Source of the DNA: an uncultured Peptococcaceae bacterium
Lineage (GTDB): Bacteria; Bacillota; Peptococcia; Peptococcales; Peptococcaceae
Direction of reading: 5' to 3'
Length of the DNA: 64,000 nucleotides
Assembly: GCA_947254645.1 (NCBI GenBank)
Contig: CAMYDW010000003.1
Location: 90,610 to 154,609 of the forward strand
Position 1 is the first letter of the stretch. Each line of letters begins with the position of its first letter. Below are positions 26,873-35,231 of this stretch, piece after piece. The translations under genes and the position numbers were made by a program. Below the pieces are notes generated by a model. It was given only the letters and a program-made list of their open reading frames with translations. It was not told where the DNA came from and did not search any database.

Positions 26873-26912
26873 AAGGGATTGCCTAGTGTCGTAGGCAATC
26901 CCTTATTTTTTT
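26873..26912 (+). terminator. Strong terminator before the NSS transporter gene
   Basis: A 13-bp perfect stem AAGGGATTGCCTA/TAGGCAATCCCTT (26873-26904), 6-base loop, seven T residues. Confidence 0.93.
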
Positions 26913-26960
26913 ACATAAAATATTTTATAGAATAAAGGGTGGTATAAGGGGATACATATA

Positions 26961-26969
26961 TGCTATAAT
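26961..26969 (+). promoter_or_regulatory. Extended -10 promoter of the NSS transporter
   Basis: TGCTATAAT (TG-N-TATAAT) lies 36 bases before the start, with no clear -35 element. This suggests the transporter is transcribed independently of the upstream structured RNA. Confidence 0.5.
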
Positions 26970-27004
26970 AGGCGCGTTCTCATTAAAAAAAGGGGGATGA
27001 TTGT

Positions 27005-28330
27005 ATGAAAAATAAAGACCATACTTCTCGTGATCAGTTTCGCAGTCGTTTTGGCTTTATCATGGCCTGTGTTGGCTCGGCAGTAGGGATGGGCAATATC
27101 TGGTTGTTCCCGTATCGTCTTGGTCAATTTGGAGGCTTTGCTTTCTTAGTGCCTTATTTTGTATGTATTGTCGTCTTAGGCATTTGTGGCGTTATTGGTG
27201 AAATGGCGTTCGGTCGTGCAATGCGTACAGGTCCTGTGGGTGCTTTTAGAGAAGCAGGTGAACGACGCGGTTTTAAATATGGTGGACTACTGGGTATTGT
27301 TCCTGTTTTAGGCTCTCTAGGGATTGCCATTGGCTATGCAGTCGTTGTTGGTTGGATTATTCGATTTTTATTTGGCTCCTTAACAGGGACGATTTTTGCT
27401 GAAGCACCAGGAGCTTACTTTGGTGAGCTGGCAGCACCTATGGGAAGTCTCAGTTGGCATGCCATTACCATTGTCTTGACCTTTATGGTTATGAGCTTTG
27501 GTATTGCTTCTGGAATTGAACGCCTCAATAAGATTCTCATGCCATTATTCTTTCTTTTATTCATTGTCCTTGCAGTGTATGTATATACCTTGCCAGGGGC
27601 ATTTGAAGGCTATCAATTCTTATTTCAACCTGATTGGTCTGCGATTGGCAATCCAAAGGCGTGGATGTATGCCTTGGGGCAGTCTTTCTTTACCTTGTCT
27701 TTAGCAGGCTCTGGCACCATTGTTTATGGCAGTTATCTTGATCGCCAAACCGATGTGGTTTCCTCTGCGGTGACGGTTGCCTTCTTTGATTTAGTGGCAG
27801 CACTTTTAGCCGCATTGGTTGTTTTACCAGCTGTTTTTGCCTTTGGGACAGATCCAGCCGCTGGACCGCCGCTTTTGTTTATTGTCTTGCCTGGCATTTT
27901 TGCTAAAATGCCAGGAGGCGGATTATTTGCTATTTTGTTCTTCTTAGCCGTTTTCTTCGCAGGGATTACCTCCTTGGTGAATCTTTTTGAATCTTCCATT
28001 GAAACACTACAAGAGCGCTTTGGACTTTCACGCGTGGCATCTTGTGCCATCGTGTTATCTCTGGGCTTTGCTGTAGGAATCTATGTGGAAGATGGCAATA
28101 TCATCGGCCCATGGATGGACTTCTTTAGCATCTATATGATTCCGTTAGGAGCGTTGTTGGCAGGCATTCTTTTCTACTGGGTGTGCGGCAAAGGTTTTCC
28201 AACCAAGCAAATTCAGATTGGCCGTCAAAAAGATGTTTCTGGTTTTATTGAATATATGGGAAAATATATTTACTGTACAGGTACCGCTATTGTTTTGATT
28301 TTAGGGAGCCTGTTTGGTGGTATTGGCTAA
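27005..28330 (+). CDS. Neurotransmitter:sodium symporter (NSS) family transporter
   Basis: A 441-residue membrane protein with about 11-12 spans. The N-terminal signature RSRFGFIMACVGSAVGMGN and the following WLFPYRLGQFGG are diagnostic of the LeuT-fold NSS family and hold the sodium and substrate sites. Bacterial members (MhsT, TnaT) import hydrophobic amino acids with Na+; the exact substrate is unknown. GGGGGAT precedes ATG 27005. A small membrane protein follows beyond a terminator. Confidence 0.92.
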   Translation: MKNKDHTSRDQFRSRFGFIMACVGSAVGMGNIWLFPYRLGQFGGFAFLVPYFVCIVVLGICGVIGEMAFGRAMRTGPVGAFREAGERRGFKYGGLLGIVPVLGSLGIAIGYAVVVGWIIRFLFGSLTGTIFAEAPGAYFGELAAPMGSLSWHAITIVLTFMVMSFGIASGIERLNKILMPLFFLLFIVLAVYVYTLPGAFEGYQFLFQPDWSAIGNPKAWMYALGQSFFTLSLAGSGTIVYGSYLDRQTDVVSSAVTVAFFDLVAALLAALVVLPAVFAFGTDPAAGPPLLFIVLPGIFAKMPGGGLFAILFFLAVFFAGITSLVNLFESSIETLQERFGLSRVASCAIVLSLGFAVGIYVEDGNIIGPWMDFFSIYMIPLGALLAGILFYWVCGKGFPTKQIQIGRQKDVSGFIEYMGKYIYCTGTAIVLILGSLFGGIG

Positions 28331-28334
28331 TAAA

Positions 28335-28370
28335 AACAACGCATCTTTTTCAGATGCGTTGTTTTTTTAA
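28335..28370 (+). terminator. Terminator after the NSS transporter
   Basis: Perfect stem AACAACGCATCT/AGATGCGTTGTT (28335-28363), loop TTTTC, T-run. The ribosome site of the next gene follows at once, so read-through could supply it. Confidence 0.9.
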
Positions 28371-28382
28371 GGAGTGATAAAA

Positions 28383-28811
28383 ATGAAGAAAAAAGACGAT
28401 GGACAAATGGTGCAGCATCTACCTGTGCTGGCGGCGGTATTGTCCTTGTGTGCCATTTTATTCTTTGTCCGTGGAGGGCTGGATATTTTTCATGCCTTTC
28501 AACGAGGGGTTGCGTGGCAAGCGTCAGAAAGCATTGTTTCTTTGAGTATGTTATTGTTTTGTCTGGTTTGTCTCTTGGCTGGAAAATTATTATTGTTCTA
28601 TGAAGATCGCCGAGGACGACGCTTATCTGGTGTTGGTTTATGGATGTTTCTGTTGCTGGCGATAGGAGCCATTATTATCGCTGCCTTGCCATTTTCAAGA
28701 CACTATATTCTTATTACCTTACCAAGTGCAGCCCTCCTTGTGGGTGCGTTGATGCTTTGGATGATTGCAGGTTTATCTATCCTCATGCTTTTAGAAAAAG
28801 ACGATGAATAA
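28383..28811 (+). CDS. Membrane protein of unknown function
   Basis: A 142-residue protein with four predicted spans (about 11-30, 43-64, 77-95, 104-130), charged ends, and an exposed EDRRGRRLSG loop. AAGGAGTG precedes ATG 28383. It follows the NSS transporter after a terminator, with no clear promoter of its own. The family is not recognised. Confidence 0.65.
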   Translation: MKKKDDGQMVQHLPVLAAVLSLCAILFFVRGGLDIFHAFQRGVAWQASESIVSLSMLLFCLVCLLAGKLLLFYEDRRGRRLSGVGLWMFLLLAIGAIIIAALPFSRHYILITLPSAALLVGALMLWMIAGLSILMLLEKDDE

Positions 28812-28812
28812 T

Positions 28813-28846
28813 AAAAGAGCACGCTCTATTCAGGAGCGTGCTCTTT
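28813..28846. terminator. Terminator between converging genes
   Basis: Perfect 10-bp stem GAGCACGCTC/GAGCGTGCTC (28817-28843) with a 7-base loop and A/T flanks, able to serve both strands. Confidence 0.88.
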
Positions 28847-28855
28847 GTATTTTTA

Positions 28856-29743
28856 TTAGGAAAGCAATCCGTAGCCAACGAGGGCATCACGGAGAACGGC
28901 TTCATTTTCTGGTTCGATTTCAGTCAATGGTGCGCGCAAGGTGCCGCCACAGAGAGAAAGTAATTCTGCTGCTTTTTTGACTGGAATAGGATTGACTTCA
29001 CAAAATAGTGTATTGATCAATGACATCGCGCGAAGCTGTTCTTGGCAGGACGCTTGGACATCGCCAGCAAGATAGTGAGCGACAATATCATGGGTTTGTT
29101 GTGGTGCGATATTTGATAATACTGAAATGACCCCTTTTCCGCCTAAGGAGAGGAGTGGCACAATTTGATCGTCGTTGCCAGAATAGAGATCGATATCCCC
29201 TTGGGCCAGTGCCATCAAACGTCCAACTTGATTAATATCGCCGCTAGCTTCTTTGATGGCAACGATGTTTTCAACATTTCTAGCCAACCAAACAGCAGTT
29301 TCAGGCTTGATGTTGCAGCCAGTGCGTCCAGGTACATTATAGAGAATCACTGGAATATGAATGGACGCAGCCACTTGTTGGAAATGTAGCTTTAACCCCT
29401 TTTGGGTTGCCTTGTTATAATAAGGGGTTACCACCAAAACGGCATCTGCACCATCTTTTTCAGCTTCTTGGGAAAGCATAATCGCTGTTTGTGTATCATT
29501 GGAACCAGTGCCAGCAATCACAGGCACGCGATGATTCACATACTCAATGGCGTGACGAATGACTTGGGAGTGTTCTTCTTCAGAAAGGGTTGAAGATTCC
29601 CCGGTGGTGCCACAAATAACGATGGCATCTGTGCTGTTGTTGATTTGAAAATCAAGCAAACGGTCGAGGGCAGGATAATCCACGGCACCATCTGCTTGAA
29701 AAGGGGTAATAATTGCGCATGCTGCTCCAGTAAAAATTGACAT
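28856..29743 (-). CDS. dapA: 4-hydroxy-tetrahydrodipicolinate synthase
   Basis: First committed enzyme of the lysine/diaminopimelate branch: condenses pyruvate with aspartate semialdehyde. The 295-residue TIM barrel has the GTTGES phosphate/carboxylate loop (45-50), Tyr135 in YNVPGR and the Schiff-base Lys164 in VAIKEASGD. GGAGGAAAATTT precedes ATG 29743; the longer open frame to 29851 runs into the riboswitch terminator and is not coding. Expression is controlled by the lysine riboswitch upstream. It stands alone. Confidence 0.96.
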   Translation of the reverse strand: MSIFTGAACAIITPFQADGAVDYPALDRLLDFQINNSTDAIVICGTTGESSTLSEEEHSQVIRHAIEYVNHRVPVIAGTGSNDTQTAIMLSQEAEKDGADAVLVVTPYYNKATQKGLKLHFQQVAASIHIPVILYNVPGRTGCNIKPETAVWLARNVENIVAIKEASGDINQVGRLMALAQGDIDLYSGNDDQIVPLLSLGGKGVISVLSNIAPQQTHDIVAHYLAGDVQASCQEQLRAMSLINTLFCEVNPIPVKKAAELLSLCGGTLRAPLTEIEPENEAVLRDALVGYGLLS

Positions 29744-29779
29744 AAATTTTCCTCCTTGTCGATGACAATCGGGGGGGCG

Positions 29780-29820
29780 GAAAAAGAAAAAAGCGACAAA
29801 TCTCAAAGGGGATTTGTCGC
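29780..29820 (-). terminator. Riboswitch-controlled terminator before dapA
   Basis: On the minus strand, stem GCGACAAATC/GATTTGTCGC (29793-29820) followed by a long U-rich run (complement of 29780-29792), placed between the lysine aptamer and dapA. Confidence 0.88.
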
Positions 29821-29836
29821 AAAAGTCCATTTCACG

Positions 29837-30002
29837 TTGATAGCTCCCCATCTAAAAGATGACAGTCATATGCTTGTTTAACATATGCCCAGCCATAACA
29901 TTTACAGGAATATCATGACTTCGGCGATGCTCCCTTTTGCTCAGTATCAATGCTTCTGTATGCTCCGCTGAGGGACTCTTGAGAATCGCAACCTCTATCT
30001 AA
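29837..30002 (-). promoter_or_regulatory. Lysine riboswitch (L box)
   Basis: On the minus strand the leader shows the L-box conserved blocks in order: GATAGAGGTTGCGA, AAGAGT, AAAAGGGAGCATCGCCGAAG, GCTGGGC, ACTGTCA, and the closing GGGGAGCTATC, whose CTATC pairs with the opening GATAG as P1. A transcription terminator lies between aptamer and dapA. Known L boxes bind lysine and turn such genes off. Confidence 0.93.
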
Positions 30003-30020
30003 GTTATAGTGTTGTGTTAA

Positions 30021-30049
30021 ATACTAGGAGATAATTCGTAAAAAGTCAA
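30021..30049 (-). promoter_or_regulatory. Promoter of the dapA leader
   Basis: On the minus strand TTGACT (complement of 30044-30049), 17-base spacer, TAGTAT (complement of 30021-30026), about 20 bases before the riboswitch. Confidence 0.7.
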
Positions 30050-30080
30050 TACCTTTTTGAGAAATGAAACTATTTATTTA

Positions 30081-30089
30081 TGGTATAAT
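30081..30089 (+). promoter_or_regulatory. Extended -10 promoter of recQ
   Basis: TGGTATAAT (TG-N-TATAAT), 28 bases before recQ, with only a poor -35 element at the correct distance. It is divergent from the dapA promoter. Confidence 0.55.
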
Positions 30090-30117
30090 GATAGTAGTAT
30101 GTTAATGGAGGTCTAGC

Positions 30118-32268
30118 ATGACACCAAAAGATGTTTTGAAAAAATATTTCGGCTATGAACATTTTCGTCCTGGTCAAGAAGAAATCATACAAGCGCTTTT
30201 AAATCATCGAGATGTACTGGCTGTCTTGCCGACAGGTGGTGGTAAATCCATCTGCTATCAGATACCAGCGATTAGCCTCCCAGGTTTAACCTTGGTCATT
30301 TCACCGCTGATTTCATTGATGAAAGACCAAGTGGATGGGCTGCAACTCATGGGCGTGCGTGCGAGATTTATCAACAGTGCCACAAGCATTGATGAATATA
30401 GGGAGATTATGCAGGCTGCGCGACAGGGCACCCTAGATTTACTGTATGTGGCGCCAGAGCGTCTAGACAGCCAAGGCTTTTTAGAAAGTATTTATCCTCT
30501 AGAAATATCTATGGTAGCAGTAGATGAAGCCCATTGTGTGAGTCAATGGGGACATGATTTTCGACCAAGCTACATGCGCATTGCAACCTTGCTCAATCAA
30601 TTGCCAGTGCGGCCAATTTTTGCCGCTTTTACAGCAACAGCAACCGAGGAGGTTCGCAGTGATATCATCAAACAGTTGGCCCTTCAACAGCCGATGCGCT
30701 ATGTGGCGAGCTTTGATAGAGAAAATCTTTATTTTTCGGTGCAAAAGCCAAAGGATAAAAAGCGTGCCTTGTTGAAAATGCTGGATGAAAATAAATCAGC
30801 TATTATTTATTGCAGTACAAGAAAAAATGTAGAAAGTATCTATCACTATTTAAAAGATTATCGTTTTCCAGTGACCTTTTATCATGCAGGATTGACAGTA
30901 GCAACGCGAGACCGCAATCAAGAAGATTTCATCTACGATAGAAAGCCGATTATGGTCGCCACCAATGCTTTTGGCATGGGGATTGATAAATCCGATGTGC
31001 GCCAAGTTATTCATTATAATATGCCAAAGGATTTAGAAAGCTATTATCAGGAAGCTGGCCGTGCTGGTCGTGATGGGGCCCCGGCAGAGGCAATTCTCCT
31101 GTTTTCTCCCCAGGATATTATGATCAATGCCATGTATATTAAAGAAGGCAGTGCGCCGAATGCCCAACAAAATTTGCAGACGATGGTAACTTATTGCAAT
31201 ACAGGAAATTGTTTAAGACGCTTTATTTTGCATTATTTTGGGGAAAAGGTAGAATGGGATTCTTGTCATCATTGCTCTATGTGCGATGGAACGATGGAGG
31301 TTTTGGACTGCACCGTTGAAAGCCAGAAAATATTATCCTGTATTTATCGTATGGGGCAACGCTATGGTGTGGGAAAAGTTTCTGAAGTGCTACTGGGCGA
31401 AGCCTCTCCCTTTGTAAAAATGAATCGCTTTCAAGAATTGTCCACTTTTGGTCTGATGAAAAATTATACCGAAGGCGATATTCGAGACATTATTTCGCTG
31501 TTAGTGGCCGAAGGCTATTTACGTGTTTCTGGAGAGCAATATATGGTCTTAAAACTAACAGAGGCCAGCAAGGGAGTGTTAAAAGGGCAAGTCACCATTC
31601 GTATGAATAAGCAGCGCTTAGGCCATGCGAAGCGTCATGCCACACGCATGATTGAAAATATTCGCCATTATGATGAAAAACTATTCAATCAGCTGCGACT
31701 ATTGCGTGGCGAGCTGGCATCGACCCTTGAAGTGGCGCCTTTTATGGTTTTTTCAGACAGAAGTCTTATTGATATGGCGGCAAAGTATCCACAAACAGAG
31801 GCAGATTTTATCATGATCACCGGTGTGGGGGATACAAAATTAGAGCGCTATGGTACCCCGTTTTTAGTGGCTATTCGGCAGTATGTCAAAGAAGAACACA
31901 TCAATGTGAGTCAAGCACGCAAAAGAAATATTGTACAAGAAGCGACAACCGTTGAAGAAAAAATTGCAACACAGATGGAGACATACCGTCTATTAGAGCA
32001 GGGGCTGTCCATTGAGGAAATTGCTGCCAAACGTCAATATTCCGTGCAAACCATTGAAACACACATCGCTAAATTAGTGAGTGAGGGCGTGCCAATATCC
32101 ATCTTGCGATGGGTAAATGAAGAAGCGGAAAAGTTGATTTTAGAAGCGATTGGGCGTGTAGGGGATAAAAAGTTTAAACCCATTAAAGAAGCACTGCCAG
32201 AAGATATTAGTTATTTTCAAATACGCCTTGTATTGGCAAAACGTCAACAAAAAAAGCCGACTGTTTAA
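30118..32268 (+). CDS. recQ: ATP-dependent DNA helicase RecQ
   Basis: 3'-5' helicase for recombination repair. The 716-residue protein has Walker A TGGGKS (near 40-45), the DEAH box (near 135), and the RecQ motif AGRAGRDG. A zinc-binding domain (Cys residues near 365-391, CNTGNC and CHHCSMC), the winged helix, and an HRDC domain (about 520-600) follow. The C-terminal HTH_40-type domain is [21 protein letters not shown] (about 625-690). GGAGG precedes ATG 30118. Its stop overlaps a terminator and the ruined azlCD gene. Confidence 0.96.
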   Translation: MTPKDVLKKYFGYEHFRPGQEEIIQALLNHRDVLAVLPTGGGKSICYQIPAISLPGLTLVISPLISLMKDQVDGLQLMGVRARFINSATSIDEYREIMQAARQGTLDLLYVAPERLDSQGFLESIYPLEISMVAVDEAHCVSQWGHDFRPSYMRIATLLNQLPVRPIFAAFTATATEEVRSDIIKQLALQQPMRYVASFDRENLYFSVQKPKDKKRALLKMLDENKSAIIYCSTRKNVESIYHYLKDYRFPVTFYHAGLTVATRDRNQEDFIYDRKPIMVATNAFGMGIDKSDVRQVIHYNMPKDLESYYQEAGRAGRDGAPAEAILLFSPQDIMINAMYIKEGSAPNAQQNLQTMVTYCNTGNCLRRFILHYFGEKVEWDSCHHCSMCDGTMEVLDCTVESQKILSCIYRMGQRYGVGKVSEVLLGEASPFVKMNRFQELSTFGLMKNYTEGDIRDIISLLVAEGYLRVSGEQYMVLKLTEASKGVLKGQVTIRMNKQRLGHAKRHATRMIENIRHYDEKLFNQLRLLRGELASTLEVAPFMVFSDRSLIDMAAKYPQTEADFIMITGVGDTKLERYGTPFLVAIRQYVKEEHINVSQARKRNIVQEATTVEEKIATQMETYRLLEQGLSIEEIAAKRQYSVQTIETHIAKLVSEGVPISILRWVNEEAEKLILEAIGRVGDKKFKPIKEALPEDISYFQIRLVLAKRQQKKPTV

Positions 32269-32282
32269 CAGTCGGCTTTTTT
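32251..32282 (+). terminator. Terminator overlapping the recQ stop codon
   Basis: Stem AGCCGACTG/CAGTCGGCT (32255-32277) with loop TTTAA containing part of the recQ stop codon, followed by a T-run. Confidence 0.88.
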
Positions 32283-32645
32283 ATATAAAGACAAATTGAA
32301 TAAAAAACATATAGGCAATGGTGCCACCAGCATTGCGAAAATAGCGGGCGGAAGCGCTTGGCCAAGATATTGTATGTAAATAGGCGTGGGTTTTGATTCT
32401 GAGAAAATAAAAAATGGTAGAAAGCGTGTCAGCATGGTCACCGTAACAAACTCCAAAGAACCACCATAAATCAATAAGGACATGAAGAAGGGGTATAAGA
32501 ATGAAAAGCCAGAAAGATGCATATAAATACCGTAAGAAAAACCAATAAACCAAAAGCCTAAAAAGAAAGGAATGGTATAAGGAAAAGCAGTTTTGAATGC
32601 CAGATATTTATTGCCGGTTTTATTAGGGCTGGAATCATTGTACAT
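32281..32645 (-). pseudogene. Collapsed azlC-azlD branched-chain amino acid exporter locus
   Basis: The N-terminal half ([20 protein letters not shown]...[15 protein letters not shown]) matches the start of AzlC, normally about 230 residues. It is joined in frame, near 32435, to an AzlD-like core (TRFLPFFIF...[15 protein letters not shown]). The expected AzlD end ([16 protein letters not shown], then stop at 32281) continues in a different frame after about 32330. In the first frame translation runs instead to 32265, into the recQ terminator. Two deletions therefore seem to have removed most of azlC and the middle of azlD. AAGGAGA still precedes ATG 32645. Confidence 0.7.
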
Positions 32646-32704
32646 TATCAATCTCCTTGTCAAAATATAGAACATAGCATAGCATTTCTGTAAAGTTTAC
32701 GTCA

Positions 32705-32737
32705 ATAAAAAAACTTGCCCTTTAGGCAAGTTTTTTA
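32705..32737. terminator. Terminator after the CmpB-type gene
   Basis: Stem AAAAAACTTGCC/GGCAAGTTTTTT (32708-32736) with loop CTTTA. It ends the minus-strand gene at 32735 and works in both directions. Confidence 0.88.
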
Positions 32738-33634
32738 TTTCTTCTTTTTGGTATTCCAATGAAAATTCGGAAAGGCTTTTAAAAGACGTTTTTCCGTGCG
32801 AGATGGTAAAGCACGTAAATCCTGATACCGTTTTTCCAAGGCTTCTTTACGCTCGTTTAATTCTAGGCGATATTTTTCCACCCGTTGAAAACGTTTTTGT
32901 GCTTCATCGGTACGATAATCCTCATAATCCTGTCTTAACTCTTGTGCCAATTCCAACAGATTGTCTTTGCTGCTGTCGAATTCTTCCTTGATGTCATTGA
33001 GACGCTGTTCAACAGGCTGTATACGCGCCTGTGCATCTAAGGTGAGCTCTGTGATATTTTGACCAAGACGTTCAGAAACTTCGAAAATTTGTTGCTGCAA
33101 ATCTCTAAGGGTTTCTTCTCTACGACGTAAATGTAAGATGCCAGCGATAGTCGCAAACATATCAATCAAAATAGCAATTGCTGCCAATATACAGCATACA
33201 ATAAGAACAATCGAAGGCATCAAAAAGACCAGGTTTTCTATCAAAGGGTGAATGATTTTCATTAGAAAGAGACCACCAATCCCCCAATAAATAGAGAATT
33301 TAGGGCAAACCAATCCAGCGATATTGAATTTTTCTTGGCTGTAATCCCACCACTGGGCTTGAAAAATAAATTTTAATCCCATCCCAGCAAGCAGCTCCAA
33401 TACTGTGCAAAGAAGGGTGATGCCTAGAAATAGGAGTATGATTTGGTCTTTGATTGGCGCTAAGAGTAGCATGATAAAGACCACGCCGAATCCATAAATA
33501 GGACAAACAGGGCCTGCAAGCATGCCTCTATTGACAAGGTGTCCAGTGGTTAATGCATGATATGCAATTTCCACGCCCCATCCTAAAAAGGCATAGATGA
33601 AAAAGAAGCTGAGCAATTCTAAATGGGTGTACAT
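32735..33634 (-). CDS. CmpB-type membrane protein (putative ABC transporter permease, PF06541 type)
   Basis: A 299-residue protein. About five membrane spans fill residues 1-165 (opening YTHLELLSFFFIYAFLGWGVE, then AGPVCPIYGFG, the family's most conserved block). A long charged coiled coil (about 175-290) forms the cytoplasmic tail, ending KKKK. The family is annotated as putative ABC transporter type IV permease, but no ATPase partner is adjacent and its role is unproven. GAGGTG precedes ATG 33634; the frame is open upstream to TTG 33709. Confidence 0.78.
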   Translation of the reverse strand: MYTHLELLSFFFIYAFLGWGVEIAYHALTTGHLVNRGMLAGPVCPIYGFGVVFIMLLLAPIKDQIILLFLGITLLCTVLELLAGMGLKFIFQAQWWDYSQEKFNIAGLVCPKFSIYWGIGGLFLMKIIHPLIENLVFLMPSIVLIVCCILAAIAILIDMFATIAGILHLRRREETLRDLQQQIFEVSERLGQNITELTLDAQARIQPVEQRLNDIKEEFDSSKDNLLELAQELRQDYEDYRTDEAQKRFQRVEKYRLELNERKEALEKRYQDLRALPSRTEKRLLKAFPNFHWNTKKKK

Positions 33635-33710
33635 AAAACACCTCGTTTCTACATTTTTATTGAAACCATTGTAACCTGTGGCATAAAGGAGCACAAGAGA
33701 GATTCTCAAA

Positions 33711-33742
33711 ACAAAAAAGACAGCATCACAGGATGCTGTCTT
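33711..33742 (-). terminator. Terminator after the uracil permease gene
   Basis: Stem GACAGCATC/GATGCTGTC (33719-33740), loop ACAG, with a U-run on the minus strand. Confidence 0.85.
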
Positions 33743-33748
33743 AAAAAA

Positions 33749-35020
33749 CTATTTTCTATCATTGGTAAGATGAAGCTGATCAAGAATGAAGAAGATTAAA
33801 CCTAATAACATTGCCACGATGGTAGCAAGGGCCATCCCTTTGAGCTGTACACTACCTAGCTGAACAAAAGCGCCAGAAAGACCTGTGACAAATGGGATTG
33901 CTGTCAATGCTTGGTTGCGGCTCTTGTTATAATCAACACGAGAGTCAACCAAAAGACGTAAACCACTTACACCAATCATCCCATATAAGAGGAAGCTCAC
34001 ACCACCCATGACTTCTGGGGGAATACTCATAATTAATGCTGCAATTTTACCAACAAAAGCAAGAAGAATGGAAAGAATCGCTGTACCACCAATAACCCAA
34101 GTGGAGTACACGCGTGTCATCGCCATAACACCAATATTTTCACCATAAGTGGTGGTTGGTACAGCGCCGGAGAAACCACTCAAAACAGTAGAAATACCAT
34201 CTGCAAATAAAGTGCGGTGCAAGCCTGGTTTGCGAAGCAAGTTGCGCTTGACAATTTGACCTGTAACGATTTGGTGACCGATATGCTCGCTGATGACCAC
34301 GAGAGAAGCAGGTAAAACAATGAGCATAGCACTTGCATCAAATTTTGGATGAACAAAATTTGGCAAGGCAAACCAAGATGCTTCCACAACGATTGAATAA
34401 TCCACTAAGCCAGCGAAGAGCGCTGCAATATAGCCGACGATAATAGCAATAAGGATAGGAATAAGAGAAAGGAAACCTCTAAATACGACAGAACCAATCA
34501 CCGCTGTGAGTAGAGTAATAAGAAAAATGAGTACACGACGTGGTTCAATAGCAGTGTAAGTATCGGATAAAATTAATCCGCCCATGCTCGCAGCAGTTTG
34601 GGAAAGCTCCAAGCCGATTAAGGCAACAACAGCACCCATTGCTGCAGGTGGCAACAATGCGTCAATCCAATCAGTGCCAAAGCGGTAAACAATACCCGCA
34701 ATGATACAAATGACTGCACCAGATGCCATAAAGCCACCCAATGCGTATTCATAGCCCATATTTGGTGTATTAATCAATAAAAGCGTTGGGGCAATAAAGG
34801 CAAAGCTAGAGCCGAGATAGGCAGGGGATGTTCCTTTGGTAAGGGCAATAAAAATCAGTGTCCCAATCCCGTTAAATAATAAAACAATTGCAGGATTGAT
34901 GCCAAAAATATTCGGTACAAGAATCGAAGCACTAAACATCGCAAACAAGTGTTGTATGCTTAATGGAATGGATTCTCGTAGCGGTGGATGGGCATCGACA
35001 TCATAAAATTTTTCTTCCAT
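33749..35020 (-). CDS. uraA: NCS2-family nucleobase permease, uracil type
   Basis: A 423-residue membrane protein with about 14 spans. It shows the UraA-type opening IPLSIQHLFAMFSASILVP, the SPAYLGSSFAFIAP repeat segment, the central LVVISEHIGHQIVTGQI (with the Glu that contacts the base), and AVPTTTYGENIGVMAMTRV. These are uracil/xanthine permease marks, closer to uracil transporters. It imports the base by proton symport. AGGAGGAAG sets ATG 35020. No PyrR-type attenuator was seen in its leader. Confidence 0.9.
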   Translation of the reverse strand: MEEKFYDVDAHPPLRESIPLSIQHLFAMFSASILVPNIFGINPAIVLLFNGIGTLIFIALTKGTSPAYLGSSFAFIAPTLLLINTPNMGYEYALGGFMASGAVICIIAGIVYRFGTDWIDALLPPAAMGAVVALIGLELSQTAASMGGLILSDTYTAIEPRRVLIFLITLLTAVIGSVVFRGFLSLIPILIAIIVGYIAALFAGLVDYSIVVEASWFALPNFVHPKFDASAMLIVLPASLVVISEHIGHQIVTGQIVKRNLLRKPGLHRTLFADGISTVLSGFSGAVPTTTYGENIGVMAMTRVYSTWVIGGTAILSILLAFVGKIAALIMSIPPEVMGGVSFLLYGMIGVSGLRLLVDSRVDYNKSRNQALTAIPFVTGLSGAFVQLGSVQLKGMALATIVAMLLGLIFFILDQLHLTNDRK

Positions 35021-35057
35021 TTTCTTCTTCCTCCTTATATTTGCTCAAACTTCCACA

Positions 35058-35086
35058 ATTTTACACGTAGGATGGATGAATGTCAA
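35058..35086 (-). promoter_or_regulatory. Promoter of the uracil permease gene
   Basis: On the minus strand TTGACA (complement of 35081-35086), 17 bases, TAAAAT (complement of 35058-35063). Confidence 0.75.
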
Positions 35087-35138
35087 GTGCAAAATATCTA
35101 AAATAAAAAATCATCAAACACCTTTCATGGGGAAAAAC

Positions 35139-35167
35139 TTTACAAGCGATAGCGCAAATTTTATAAT
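35139..35167 (+). promoter_or_regulatory. Promoter of gltX
   Basis: TTTACA (35139-35144), 17 bases, TATAAT (35162-35167), 65 bases before the gltX start. Confidence 0.75.
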
Positions 35168-35231
35168 AAAATGGATATGATAAAATATAAGTCTTTAAAA
35201 ATAAGGAGAAAGACTTTTCAGGAGGATTTTA

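Noticed and set aside
29744..29851. N-terminal extension of dapA by 36 residues
   Set aside because: It would run through the riboswitch terminator and lacks a ribosome site; ATG 29743 has GGAGGA and the normal DapA start.
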